Below, piece after piece: positions 7,909 through 16,623 of a DNA stretch of 64,000 nucleotides. The stretch spans positions 27,540 to 91,539 of the forward strand of contig NZ_JADWPD010000043.1 of the NCBI RefSeq assembly GCF_017308975.1. The letters run 5' to 3'. Origin of the DNA: Amycolatopsis sp. MtRt-6 (GTDB lineage: Bacteria; Actinomycetota; Actinomycetes; Mycobacteriales; Pseudonocardiaceae). Under the pieces are notes generated by a model. It did no database searches and was not told the DNA's origin. It saw nothing but the letters and a program-made list of their open reading frames with translations. The translations under genes and the position numbers were made by a program. The stretch's first letter is position 1, and every line of letters starts with the position of its first letter.

Positions 7909-9390
7909 TCAGCAGGTGGGGGTGGAACCTGTGGTGTTCATCCGCAGGGTGGAGCCGGACGTGGTGGCCGAGTCCTTGACGCAGTAGCCCGTCACCGACT
8001 GGAAGCCGATGTCGAACGGGCTCTTCGTGCCCTTCTCCGCCGTGAAGTGGTCGAACGTGATGTCCGAGCTGTTGTTGACGATGCTCGCCGGGCGGCCGTC
8101 GTCCTTGGCGAACTCCACCGAACTGTCCACGAACCGGACGCCGGCCGCGTAGCGCACGTACCAGCCGTACGACGGGCGGGTGCCGATGCTCTTCGGGTTG
8201 TAGTCCGTCGCCGTGTTGCTCGGCACGCCCGTGCCCATCGTTCCGCTCCCGCCCGGCACCGAAAGCCGCACGCCGGTGAACGTGACGTCGGAGACGCGGT
8301 GGCCGCTGTCCGCACCCCAGATCGTCGGGCTGAAGTTGCTGCCCGTGTGCGTTCCGGTGATGTTGTCGAACGTGATTCCGCTGATCGAGCCGACGCCCGG
8401 GTTGTTCCCGCACCGCTTGCGCGTGCCGATCTTCATCATGACCGGCGAATACGTGCCGGACATCGTGATGTCGCGATAGTGGACGTCGGAAATCTTCGCG
8501 CCGTCCATCGAGACGATGCCGATGCCGGATTTGTGCGCGCCGGTGATCGTGATGCCCGAGAAGCGGTAGCCGCTGAAGTCGCCGCACGTCTCGGAGCCGA
8601 ACATCAGCGCGTTGCAGCAGACCGCCGACAGTTTCGCGCCCGTCACCGTCACGTTCCCGTTCGGCAGTTTCGCGCCGAGCGCGTAGTCGCTCTTGAACGC
8701 CAGCGCGTCGTCGTTCGCGGCGATCGACGCGTTCGTGATCGTGACGTTCGTGGTGCTGATGATGTTCCAGCCGTCGCGGTCGCTCGCCGTGTCGATGGTC
8801 AGGCGGTCGGACACGACGTTCGCGCAGCCGTTGATCAGCGCCGCGAAGTGGCCGCCGCGACGGAGCTTGATGCCGGACAGCGTCAGGCCGTCACACCGGG
8901 TGAGGGACAGGATCTTGTCGGCCTCGCCGGACTTCGGGTTGCCGGTGATGAGGTGGCCGCCGCCGTCGATCGTGCCCGCGCCGGTGAAGCCGATGTTCGT
9001 GAGCTTGTCGCCGAAGAACATCGCGTTGTGGAAGTGGCTGTGGCCGTAGTCCTGGTAGTCGTCCCAGGGGTTCGGCTCGGGCTTGTCGTAGGTGTCCGCG
9101 CCCGATCCGGTGACCGTCGCGCCGGCGTCGAGCTGGATCGTGACGTTGCTCTTGAGGTGGACGGTGTTCGCCGACTTGTACGTGCCGGCGGTGAACCGGA
9201 CGGTGCCGCCGCCCGCCGCGTTCGCCGCGGTGATCGCCCGGTCGATGGCGGCGGAGTCGTTGGCCGAGCCATCTCCCTTGGCGCCATAGTCCCTGACGTC
9301 GTGCACGCCGCCGGGCGCTGCGACGGAAACGCCGGCGCCGGTCACCACCAGCCCCGTCACCGCGCAGATGATCAGCAAGAGTTTCTTCAC
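7909..9390 (-). CDS. Secreted GH28-like polygalacturonase-family protein (right-handed beta-helix)
   Basis: 493 residues with a Sec signal (MKKLLLIICAV..., cleavage near VSVAA). It starts with the pectate-lyase-like VRDYGAKGDG motif and continues as a parallel beta-helix. GH28 landmarks are only partly kept: DRDGWNI replaces the usual NTD, NDDALAFKS keeps the paired Asp, the GHG site reads MFGSE, and the RIK site is not obvious. The enzyme is therefore from a divergent bacterial subclade, and its substrate (homogalacturonan, rhamnogalacturonan or another glycan) cannot be read from sequence. Its nearness to GH105, GH88 and a rhamnose-type binding protein favours pectin or rhamnogalacturonan. 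Confidence 0.85.
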   Translation of the reverse strand: MKKLLLIICAVTGLVVTGAGVSVAAPGGVHDVRDYGAKGDGSANDSAAIDRAITAANAAGGGTVRFTAGTYKSANTVHLKSNVTIQLDAGATVTGSGADTYDKPEPNPWDDYQDYGHSHFHNAMFFGDKLTNIGFTGAGTIDGGGHLITGNPKSGEADKILSLTRCDGLTLSGIKLRRGGHFAALINGCANVVSDRLTIDTASDRDGWNIISTTNVTITNASIAANDDALAFKSDYALGAKLPNGNVTVTGAKLSAVCCNALMFGSETCGDFSGYRFSGITITGAHKSGIGIVSMDGAKISDVHYRDITMSGTYSPVMMKIGTRKRCGNNPGVGSISGITFDNITGTHTGSNFSPTIWGADSGHRVSDVTFTGVRLSVPGGSGTMGTGVPSNTATDYNPKSIGTRPSYGWYVRYAAGVRFVDSSVEFAKDDGRPASIVNNSSDITFDHFTAEKGTKSPFDIGFQSVTGYCVKDSATTSGSTLRMNTTGSTPTC

Positions 9391-9485
9391 CGTGGCACCG
9401 CCTTGTCATGGAATCGGAATTCGGCATGACGGCGGAACAGCCAGATTACGAGTGACACCAACGGAATGTCAAGATCGCGCGAGCC

Positions 9486-9522
9486 GGGGACCCGCGCCAC
9501 CCCCAGTCGGGCGCGGGTCCCC
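9486..9522 (-). terminator. Hairpin terminator of the TetR-PhoD operon
   Basis: Perfect 13-bp stem GGGGACCCGCGCC / GGCGCGGGTCCCC with an 11-base loop, about 110 bases downstream of the TetR gene end. The remainder of the 9391-9632 gap shows nothing recognisable. Confidence 0.7.
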
Positions 9523-9632
9523 GTGATCGGTGGTTCGGTCCATTCAGGATTCTGGGGAGTCTACCTTCGCCGGACCCGGGTGCCCCGTGCGTTTTTCATG
9601 GTCAACAATGTGAATCCGGCATGATCGGCGAG

Positions 9633-10259
9633 TCAGGCGAACCCTACGCCGGACGACAGCAGCGTGAACGCCCGTTCGGCCGTCACCCGCGCCTGGAGGA
9701 GCCGCTCCCGCGCGGGCACGCCGCCGGCGATCGCGGCCATGTTCGCCGTCGCCAGCGCCCGCCGGACCGCCGTGATCTGCGCCGCGGCCAGGCCCGCGTC
9801 CGGGTCCGGGACGCCGGCCTCGGCGAGCGCCGCGGCCAGTGCCGCCTCGCCCGCCCCGGTGAACTCCGCCAGCCGCGCGACCAGCGCCGGCGTGCCGGTG
9901 ACCAGCCGGAACACCGCGACGACCGCGGGGAGGTCGCACAGCCCGGTCACCGGCTCCCGCGCCTCGAGCCCCCGCAGGAAGGCCTCCCGCAGCGCGGCGA
10001 GCGGGCCCTGGCCCGGCCGGCGGGCGCGGACGACGTCCGCCGCGTCGGTCTCGTGGTCGGCGAACCGGTGCAGCACCAGGTCCTCCTTGGTCGGGAAGTA
10101 GGCGAAGAGCGTCCGCTTGGACACCTCCGCCACCCGTGCCACCTCGGCGACCCCGACGGCGTCGAACCCGCGCTCGAGGAAGAGCCCGATCGCCGCCGCC
10201 GAGATCGCCGCCCGCGTGCGGAGCTTCTTGCGCTCCCGCAGGCCCGGTTCGTCAGTCAC
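9633..10259 (-). CDS. TetR-family transcriptional regulator
   Basis: 208 residues. The N-terminal HTH (about residues 15-60) has the TetR signature VAEVARVAEVSKRTLFAYFPTKEDL, where the recognition helix and the aromatic-rich loop are evident. The C-terminal ligand domain is of the common actinobacterial type with a conserved DLPAVVAVFRLVTGTPALVAR stretch. It lies 16 bases downstream of the PhoD gene on the same strand, so it is probably co-transcribed as the last gene of the SH3-PhoD-TetR unit. Target and ligand are unknown. Confidence 0.88.
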   Translation of the reverse strand: MTDEPGLRERKKLRTRAAISAAAIGLFLERGFDAVGVAEVARVAEVSKRTLFAYFPTKEDLVLHRFADHETDAADVVRARRPGQGPLAALREAFLRGLEAREPVTGLCDLPAVVAVFRLVTGTPALVARLAEFTGAGEAALAAALAEAGVPDPDAGLAAAQITAVRRALATANMAAIAGGVPARERLLQARVTAERAFTLLSSGVGFA

Positions 10260-10275
10260 GTCACGCAGCGTAGCT

Positions 10276-11847
10276 TCAGACCTGCTGGAGGCCGGGCCTG
10301 CCCGCTTGCACCACGTAGCTGCGGTCGGCCCTGATCACCACCGACGCCGGGTCGTAGACGCTGGTGTCCGACGTCGTCATGAAGTCCGCCCGCGTCTGCG
10401 CCGGCGTGGTCGTGACGCGGACGTAGCCGCGCTCGCCCTTGCAGTACTTGATGTGCGGGTTGTTCGCGTACCAGGTCGAGCTGGGCGCCGAGGCGTTGTC
10501 GCTGTTGCTCGTCACCGACGTCGTGACCAGCTCCGAGCCGATGACCGGAGAGCTGTGGTTGAAGTAGTCCAGCCGCAGGTCCGCGGCCCAGTGCCGGTGG
10601 ACGTCGCCGGTGAGCACGACCGGGTTGGCGACCTTGCGGTCGACCCAGCCCTGCTGGATCCGGTTCCGGGAGGCCTCGTAGCCCTGCCAGGAGTCGGGGC
10701 TCTCGCAGGTGGCCTTGTTGCCGTCGGCGTCACGCGTGGCGAAGAAGACCTGCTGACCGAGGAAGTCCCAGGTGGTGGGGTGCGACTCGAACTGCTTGAG
10801 CAGCCACGCCTCCTCCGTGCTGCCCAGGATGCTGCGCGAGGTGCTGCGCATGTCGGCGCAGGCGGGCCCGGCGTCGCCGGAGGGGTCGGCCACCTGGGCG
10901 CTGCGGTACTGGCGCGTGTCGAGCATGTGGAAGCGGGCCAGGTTGCCCCAGACGAACTGCCGGTACAGCTGGATCGACGCGCCGTTCGGCTTGGCCGTCG
11001 ACCGGATCGGGGTGTTCTCGTAGAAGGCCTGGAACCCGTTGGCCTTGCGCGTGGCCGACGCCGGGGTGGTGGTGCCGTTCCAGTTGTTCATGACCTCGTG
11101 GTCGTCGAACACGACGATCCAGGGCGCGATCGCGTGCGCGGCCTGCAGGTCGGCGTCGGTCTTGTGCTGGGCGTGGCGGGCGCGGTACTGCGCCAGCGTG
11201 GTGACGTCCTCGGTGAAGGACAGGCTGCGCGGGTTGCGCTCCTGCGCGGCACGGCCCGACTTCTTCTCGTAGATGTAGTCGCCGAGGAACAGCACCAGGT
11301 CCGGGTCGTCGGCCACGATGCCCTTGTACGCGTGGTAGTAGCCCTCCTCCCAGTGCTGGCAGGAGCTGAAGCAGTACTTGAGCTGGTTGACCGCGGCACC
11401 GGCGGCGGGCGCGGTGCGCGTCCGGCCGACCGGCGAGATGTAGCCGGAGCTCTTGAACCGGTAGAAGTACTCGCGTGCCGGCTGGAGCCCGGTCGGTTCG
11501 ATGTGGACACTGTGCCCGGACGCGCTGACGGCGTTCACCGAGCCGCGCTGCACGACCGAGCTGAACGCCTCGTCGTTCGCGATCTCCCAGTCGACCGCGT
11601 ACGTGGCGTCCGGCATGCCGCCGAAGCCGTCCGGGTTGAGCGGCGAGGGGGCGAGTCTCGTCCACAGCACCACGCTGTCGGGAAGCGGATCGCCGGAGGC
11701 GATGCCGAGTTGGAACGGATCGCGGATGGGCGGAGCGGCGGCCGTGGTGCGGGCGTTCGCCCACGACGGCAGCGCCGCCGAAGCCGCGGTGGCGGTGACC
11801 GCGGCGAGCCCGCCGAGCAGCACCTTGCGCCGGTTGACCTGACCCAT
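10276..11847 (-). CDS. phoD: Secreted alkaline phosphatase D (PhoD)
   Basis: 523 residues with a Tat signal (NRRKVLLGGLAAV, cleavage near SWANA-R), as normal for PhoD, which is exported folded with its Ca/Fe cofactors. Residues about 40-130 form the N-terminal Ig-like domain (FQLGIASGDPLPDSVVLWTRL). The metallophosphatase core shows SSCQHWEEGYYHAY, LFLGDYIYE, VFDDHEVMNNW and LTGDVHRHWAADL, covering the metal-binding Asp, Asn and His ligands. It hydrolyses phosphate mono- and diesters outside the cell, typically under phosphate starvation; I did not find a clear PHO box. It is 30 bases downstream of the SH3-protein gene. Confidence 0.93.
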   Translation of the reverse strand: MGQVNRRKVLLGGLAAVTATAASAALPSWANARTTAAAPPIRDPFQLGIASGDPLPDSVVLWTRLAPSPLNPDGFGGMPDATYAVDWEIANDEAFSSVVQRGSVNAVSASGHSVHIEPTGLQPAREYFYRFKSSGYISPVGRTRTAPAAGAAVNQLKYCFSSCQHWEEGYYHAYKGIVADDPDLVLFLGDYIYEKKSGRAAQERNPRSLSFTEDVTTLAQYRARHAQHKTDADLQAAHAIAPWIVVFDDHEVMNNWNGTTTPASATRKANGFQAFYENTPIRSTAKPNGASIQLYRQFVWGNLARFHMLDTRQYRSAQVADPSGDAGPACADMRSTSRSILGSTEEAWLLKQFESHPTTWDFLGQQVFFATRDADGNKATCESPDSWQGYEASRNRIQQGWVDRKVANPVVLTGDVHRHWAADLRLDYFNHSSPVIGSELVTTSVTSNSDNASAPSSTWYANNPHIKYCKGERGYVRVTTTPAQTRADFMTTSDTSVYDPASVVIRADRSYVVQAGRPGLQQV

Positions 11848-11877
11848 GGGAAAGCCCTTTCTCGTGGTGGACGGGCC

Positions 11878-12534
11878 TCAGGCCGCGTAGTCGGTGATGC
11901 CGTCGCTGCAGGACAGCAGGTCGGGCTTGGCGGTCGTGTAGTTGGCGACGCACACCTTGTAGAAGAGCCAGGTGCCGCGCGGGACCGAGACGGCCTTGTC
12001 GACCTTCGTGCCCTCGCCGCCGGAGTTCCAGACGTAGAACGGCCCGGCGCCACCCTTGAGCCAGTAGGCGACCACGGCGGAGTAGCCGTCGGCTTTCATG
12101 TCGTAGACCAGGAAGTGGGAGTCGGACGCGCGGTACTGCGCCTCGCCCGCGCAGGCGTCGGCGCACTGGCCGCTGCCCGTGCCGACGCCGCAGTCCGGCG
12201 CGATTCGCGTGTCGGAGTTGGTGAAGACGTAGGTGTCCGAGATGTACCCGCCGAGCGCGGGCACGTAGTCCCACAACGTGCTCGTGCCGTAGGTGCCGGT
12301 CACCGACGTGCCGGTGATCTGGCAGTCGATGGTGACGGTGGCGCCGTTGGCGACGGTCTTGACGGCCGTGGCACTCGCGGTGGGTGCGCGGCGGACGTTG
12401 AGGGGGTCACCCGCGGTCTTGACGGTCCCGCTCGCCGCCGCCGACGCTTCGATCGCGCCGCCGGTGAGGAGCGCGCCGACCGCGGCCAGTACCAGGCCGG
12501 AACCGGCGATACGCCGGAATATCGAACGCTTCAT
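11878..12534 (-). CDS. Exported SH3-domain protein of unknown function
   Basis: 218 residues from ATG 12534 (MKRSIFRRIAG), giving a standard signal peptide (cleavage near EASAA). An in-frame ATG eight codons upstream cannot be excluded. Residues about 35-115 are an SH3-like domain starting VKTAGDPLNVRRAP and ending in a paired Cys region. The rest is a Cys-containing domain (CADACAGEAQYR, PRGTWLFYKVCVA) that I do not recognise. The SH3 part closely matches the C-terminus of the exported protein at 16624. It is first in an apparent operon with phoD. Cell-wall or peptidoglycan binding is the usual role of such domains. Confidence 0.75.
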   Translation of the reverse strand: MKRSIFRRIAGSGLVLAAVGALLTGGAIEASAAASGTVKTAGDPLNVRRAPTASATAVKTVANGATVTIDCQITGTSVTGTYGTSTLWDYVPALGGYISDTYVFTNSDTRIAPDCGVGTGSGQCADACAGEAQYRASDSHFLVYDMKADGYSAVVAYWLKGGAGPFYVWNSGGEGTKVDKAVSVPRGTWLFYKVCVANYTTAKPDLLSCSDGITDYAA

Positions 12535-12633
12535 GCCGGCAGCGTCGCTTTCGGGCATACACGTTCCGTACAAAACGCGCACGTGTGCGCTCAGACACTC
12601 CGAATGGATCTATCCCCTGCGCCGGACGGGTCC

Positions 12634-12647
12634 TAGAGTCCGGGACA
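12634..12647 (+). promoter_or_regulatory. Leaderless -10 element of the SARP gene
   Basis: TAGAGT (12634-12639), then seven bases before the ATG at 12647. This matches the TANNNT-N7-ATG arrangement of leaderless actinobacterial mRNAs. No clear -35 is visible. Confidence 0.5.
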
Positions 12648-15580
12648 TGGGGGAACTCATCGGGCAGGTTGAGACCACCTCGCTTACCATCCGCGTCCTC
12701 GGTCCGCTGGAGGTCACCGCCGCCGGGCAGGTGATCGCCCTCGGCGGCCCGAAGCCCCGGCTGCTGCTGGCCGCCCTGGCCCTGCAGCCGAACGTCGTCG
12801 TCTCGACCGACGTGCTGGTGGAAGTGCTGTGGCCGGAATCGGCGCCGCGGTCGGCCGCGGCGAACATCCGCACGTACGTGCATTCGCTGCGAAGACGGTT
12901 CGCGGAGATCCACCCCGACCTGGGCGAGCGGATCAGCAGCCGGGCTTCCGGCTACCTGCTGACCGCGTCGCCGGACGAACTCGACCACCTCGCCTTCGCC
13001 GCCCTCGCCGGCGAAGCGCAGGAAGCGCTCGACGGCGGCGAAGCCGAGAGCGCCCTCAAACTTCTCGACAAGGCCGACGCCCTCTGGCGCGGCGAAGTCC
13101 TCGAAGGCCTGCCGCACGACCACAGCTGGGGCGCGACCGTCGCCCGGCTCGCCGAGCTGCGGCTGTCGGTGCAGGAGCAGCGCCTCCGGGCCCGGATCGG
13201 CCTCGGCCGCTCCGGCGAGGCCATCGCCGAGCTGCGCGGGCTCGTCACCGAGCACCCGCTGCGCGAAGAACTCTGGGCCCAGCTGATCGTCGCGCTGCGC
13301 GCCGCGGGCCGGACCGGCGACGCGATCGAGGCGTACGAGTCGGCCGAGCGGGTCCTGCGCGAGGAGCTCGACGCCGAACCGGGGGCCCGGCTGCGCGAGC
13401 TGCGCGCGACCCTCGTGCCGGAAAGCGCCGCCCCCGGGCGCCCCGCCGACGTCGCCCCGGTCTGCCAGCTCCCCCTCGACCTGCCGGACTTCACCGGCCG
13501 CGACGCGCTGATCCACGACGTCGTCACCCTGCTGCGGGAGCGCGCGGACTCCGGCACGCCCGCGGTGATCGTGCTGTCGGGCGCGCCCGGCGTCGGCAAG
13601 TCCGCGGTCGCCGTCCGGGTCGCGCACGCGGTCCGCGACGAGTTCCCCGACGGTCAGCTGCACGTCGACCTGGCCGGCACGTCGTCGTCACCGCGGGCGC
13701 CGATGAGCGTGCTCGCCGAGCTCCTGCGCACGCTGGGCATCCCGGACGCCGGTCTCCCCCGCGAGCTGGCCGAGCGGTCGGCGCTGCTGCGGTCGCGGCT
13801 GGCCGGCCGGCGGATGTGCGTCGTGCTCGACGACGCCGGCAGCGAGGCCCAGGTGCGCCCGCTGCTGCCCGGCGCCGGCGCCTGCGCGGTGCTGGTGACC
13901 AGCCGGATCCGGCTGCCCGGGCTCGACGGCGCGAAGCCGGTGGACGTCGACCTGCTGCCGGAGGCCGAGGCCGCGCGGCTGCTGCAGGGCATCGTCGGCG
14001 CCGAGCGGGTGGCCGCCGAGCCGGAGAGCGCCGCGGCGATCCTGCGCCAGTGCGGGCACCTGCCCCTGGCGATCCGGGTGGCCGGCGCGAAGCTGACGCA
14101 CCGGCCGGGCTGGACGCTGCGGCTGCTGGCCGACCGGCTGGGCGACGAGCGCCGCCGGCTCGACGAGCTGCGCGTCGGCGACCTCGCCGTCCGGGCGAGC
14201 GTGACGCTGTCCTACGACCTGCTGCCGATGTCGGCGGCCACCGCGTTCCGCGGGCTGGGGCTGCTCGGGCCGGTCCAGTTCCCGGCGTGGGCGGTCGCGG
14301 CCGTGCTGGGCCGCCGCGAGGCCGAGGACGTGCTGGACGTACTGGTCGACGGCCACCTCGTCGAGCTCGTCGGCTCGGATTCGGCGGGCCAGCCGCGCTA
14401 CCGGCTGCACGACCTGCTGCGCGTGTACGCGGTGGAGCTCGCCGAGCGCAGTGACGCGGCCAAGACCCGCGCCGGCCTGCGGCGGGTGCTGGAGGGCTAC
14501 CTGGGGCTCGCGCTCGAGGCGGCGCGCCGGATGCCGCTGCACTTCTTCGGGATGTACTGCGACGACGAGCTGCCGCGTCCGGCGGTGCCCGACGGCGTGC
14601 TGCCCGAGGACCCGGCCGAGTGGTTCGCGGCCGAGCGGCGCACGACGGTGGCGGCGGTTTCGCTGGCCGCCCAGCACGGCTTCGACGACCTGGCCTGGCA
14701 ACTGGCTTCGGCGCTGACGCCGTACTTCGACCTGCGCGGGCCGCAGGACGACTGGCACAGCACGCACCTGATCGCCCTGGTGTCGGCCCGCCGGACGGGC
14801 TCGGCGCGTGCCGAGGCGATCGTCCAGCGCAACCTCGGCCAGTACCTGCTCTACCAGGACGAGTACGCCGGGGCCCGGGTGGCGTTCGAGGAGTCGAAGA
14901 AGCTGTTCGACGCGGTCGGGGACGTCCAGGGCGTCGCCGTCGCGTTGACCGGGCTCTCGACGATCCTGCGCATCGAGGGTGAGGACGACCTGGCCCTCGA
15001 CCACTGCCACGAGGCGCTGAAGCTGTTCGCGGAGGCCGGCGACCCGAACGGCGAAGCGGTGGCCCGCCTGAGCGCGGGCGCGGTCTGGATGTCCCGAGGG
15101 TGTTACGCGGCGGCGAAGCGCTGGATCACCGACGCGCTGGAGCTGACGGCGGCGATCGGCGACCGCCACCGCGAGGCCCACGCGTTGAAGCGGCTGGGCC
15201 TGCTGTTCCAGCACCAGGGCAACCTGGCGGCGGCCCGCGAGCACGTCGACCGGGCGATCGCGATCTTCACCGACCTCGGTGACGACCACTGCGTGGGGTA
15301 CGCGAACCAGAACCTCGGTGAGCTGTGCCTGCACAGCGGGGACTTCGCGCACGCGCAGCTGTTGCTGGTGAACTCGCTGGCGGTGCACCGCCGCAACGGC
15401 GACCGGCGGTCGGAGGCGGAGGTCTCGCAGCTGCTCGGGGAGCTGCACCGGGCACTGTCGCAGCCGGAGCGGTCGCGGGACTACTCGGAGCGGGCGCTGG
15501 CGATCTGGCGCGAGCTGTCGACGCGGCCGCAGGAGCCGCCGGTGGTCGTGGCGGAACGGCCGCACATCGCGTCTGCCTGA
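12647..15580 (+). CDS. SARP/AfsR-type transcriptional regulator with NB-ARC and TPR domains
   Basis: 977 residues. ATG 12647 is supported by the -10 box seven bases upstream; a longer frame reaches back through the divergent gene's start. Domains: OmpR-like winged helix (about 5-100, IRVLGPLEV...GGPKPRLLLAALAL), bacterial transcriptional activation domain (100-250), NB-ARC ATPase with P-loop GAPGVGKSA near residue 312 and VVLDDAGS Walker B, winged helix (LSYDLLP), then TPR repeats (about 720-950). Proteins of this layout, AfsR being the model, activate secondary-metabolite or stress genes. No biosynthetic cluster is next to it, so its target is unknown. The pentapeptide gene follows after eight bases. 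Confidence 0.92.
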   Translation: MGELIGQVETTSLTIRVLGPLEVTAAGQVIALGGPKPRLLLAALALQPNVVVSTDVLVEVLWPESAPRSAAANIRTYVHSLRRRFAEIHPDLGERISSRASGYLLTASPDELDHLAFAALAGEAQEALDGGEAESALKLLDKADALWRGEVLEGLPHDHSWGATVARLAELRLSVQEQRLRARIGLGRSGEAIAELRGLVTEHPLREELWAQLIVALRAAGRTGDAIEAYESAERVLREELDAEPGARLRELRATLVPESAAPGRPADVAPVCQLPLDLPDFTGRDALIHDVVTLLRERADSGTPAVIVLSGAPGVGKSAVAVRVAHAVRDEFPDGQLHVDLAGTSSSPRAPMSVLAELLRTLGIPDAGLPRELAERSALLRSRLAGRRMCVVLDDAGSEAQVRPLLPGAGACAVLVTSRIRLPGLDGAKPVDVDLLPEAEAARLLQGIVGAERVAAEPESAAAILRQCGHLPLAIRVAGAKLTHRPGWTLRLLADRLGDERRRLDELRVGDLAVRASVTLSYDLLPMSAATAFRGLGLLGPVQFPAWAVAAVLGRREAEDVLDVLVDGHLVELVGSDSAGQPRYRLHDLLRVYAVELAERSDAAKTRAGLRRVLEGYLGLALEAARRMPLHFFGMYCDDELPRPAVPDGVLPEDPAEWFAAERRTTVAAVSLAAQHGFDDLAWQLASALTPYFDLRGPQDDWHSTHLIALVSARRTGSARAEAIVQRNLGQYLLYQDEYAGARVAFEESKKLFDAVGDVQGVAVALTGLSTILRIEGEDDLALDHCHEALKLFAEAGDPNGEAVARLSAGAVWMSRGCYAAAKRWITDALELTAAIGDRHREAHALKRLGLLFQHQGNLAAAREHVDRAIAIFTDLGDDHCVGYANQNLGELCLHSGDFAHAQLLLVNSLAVHRRNGDRRSEAEVSQLLGELHRALSQPERSRDYSERALAIWRELSTRPQEPPVVVAERPHIASA

Positions 15581-15588
15581 GCCGGACC

Positions 15589-16536
15589 GTGCCTCCGGTG
15601 AACTCCCGGCGTGGCCGGGCCGCGGGGCTGTGGCCGATCGGGAGACACCTCGTCGTGGTGGTCCTGATCGGGCTCGGCGTGTTCGCGGCCGCGACCGTGC
15701 TCCTGTGGCTGGCGCTGGGACTGCCGTCCGCACCGGGCCCGGACACCCGGCTGAACGTCATCAAGATCGCCCTGTCGGTCGTGGCGGGTGTCGGCGGGGT
15801 GGTCGCGCTCGTCGTCGCCTACCGGAAGCAGCGCATCGGCGAGGCGGCCGAAGCACGCGAGCACGTCAAGGTCCTGAACGAGCGCTTCGCCACCGCGTGC
15901 GCCCAGATCGGCCACGAGAAGCCGGCCGTCCGGCTCGCCGGGGTGTACGCCATCGCGAGCCTCGCCGACGAGTGGACCGAGCAGCGCCAGGTGTGCATCG
16001 ACGTGCTGTGCGCGTACCTGCGGATGCCGTACGAGCCCACACTGGATTCGCCGTGGTACCACGACGAGGAAACCGAAGTGCGCTTCTCGATCACGTCCGT
16101 GATCAGCGACCACCTCCGCCCGGGCGCGCCGGTCAGCTGGCAGGGCCACGAGTTCAACTTCCTGCGGGCCGTCCTCCGTTCCGCGGATTTCGCGGACATC
16201 GAGGTGAGCGGCGGCCGGCTCCTGTTCAGCCTGGCCCGGTTCCGCCGCGGTTGGGTTTCGTTCGACGGAATGCGCGTCAGCGGCGGCGAAGTCTGGTTCG
16301 GCGGCGCGGAGTTCGCCGACGGCACCCGGGTGACGTTCGACAACGCCGAGTTCGGCGGCGGCCGCGTCCAGTTCGAGGGCGCCGCCTTCACCGGTGGTGA
16401 AGTGACCTTCCGCGGGGCCAAGTTCACCGGCGGCGAAGTCGACCTCTCCCAGGTCGGTCCCGGCGACTACACCACGCCTCCGGTGTTCGATCCGTGGGAG
16501 ACCCCGCCACCGGGACTTCTGCTGCCCGGCGCCTGA
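15589..16536 (+). CDS. Membrane-anchored pentapeptide-repeat-like protein
   Basis: 315 residues from GTG 15589, eight bases after the SARP stop. Two transmembrane helices (about residues 18-40 and 55-80) are followed by a helical segment with VLNERFATACAQIGHEKPAVRLAGVYAIASLADEW. That segment is the hallmark of actinobacterial membrane pentapeptide proteins. The C-terminal third is a beta-helical pentapeptide-like stack with FxG/VxFxGAxF repeats. Function is unknown; a scaffold or sensor role at the membrane is possible. Co-transcription with the SARP gene is inferred from spacing. Confidence 0.8.
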   Translation: MPPVNSRRGRAAGLWPIGRHLVVVVLIGLGVFAAATVLLWLALGLPSAPGPDTRLNVIKIALSVVAGVGGVVALVVAYRKQRIGEAAEAREHVKVLNERFATACAQIGHEKPAVRLAGVYAIASLADEWTEQRQVCIDVLCAYLRMPYEPTLDSPWYHDEETEVRFSITSVISDHLRPGAPVSWQGHEFNFLRAVLRSADFADIEVSGGRLLFSLARFRRGWVSFDGMRVSGGEVWFGGAEFADGTRVTFDNAEFGGGRVQFEGAAFTGGEVTFRGAKFTGGEVDLSQVGPGDYTTPPVFDPWETPPPGLLLPGA

Positions 16537-16623
16537 CGCACAATCCGCTTGTACGGATCATGTACGCCGCCCCGTCAGTCTTTCGCCACCTTCGAACGAA
16601 CAGGTGCGAGAGGAGAACCGGGG

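Noticed and set aside
9621..10334. Plus-strand frames over the TetR and PhoD genes
   Set aside because: They are antisense shadows with Arg/Gly/Ala-rich low-complexity products; the minus strand has clear TetR and PhoD motifs.
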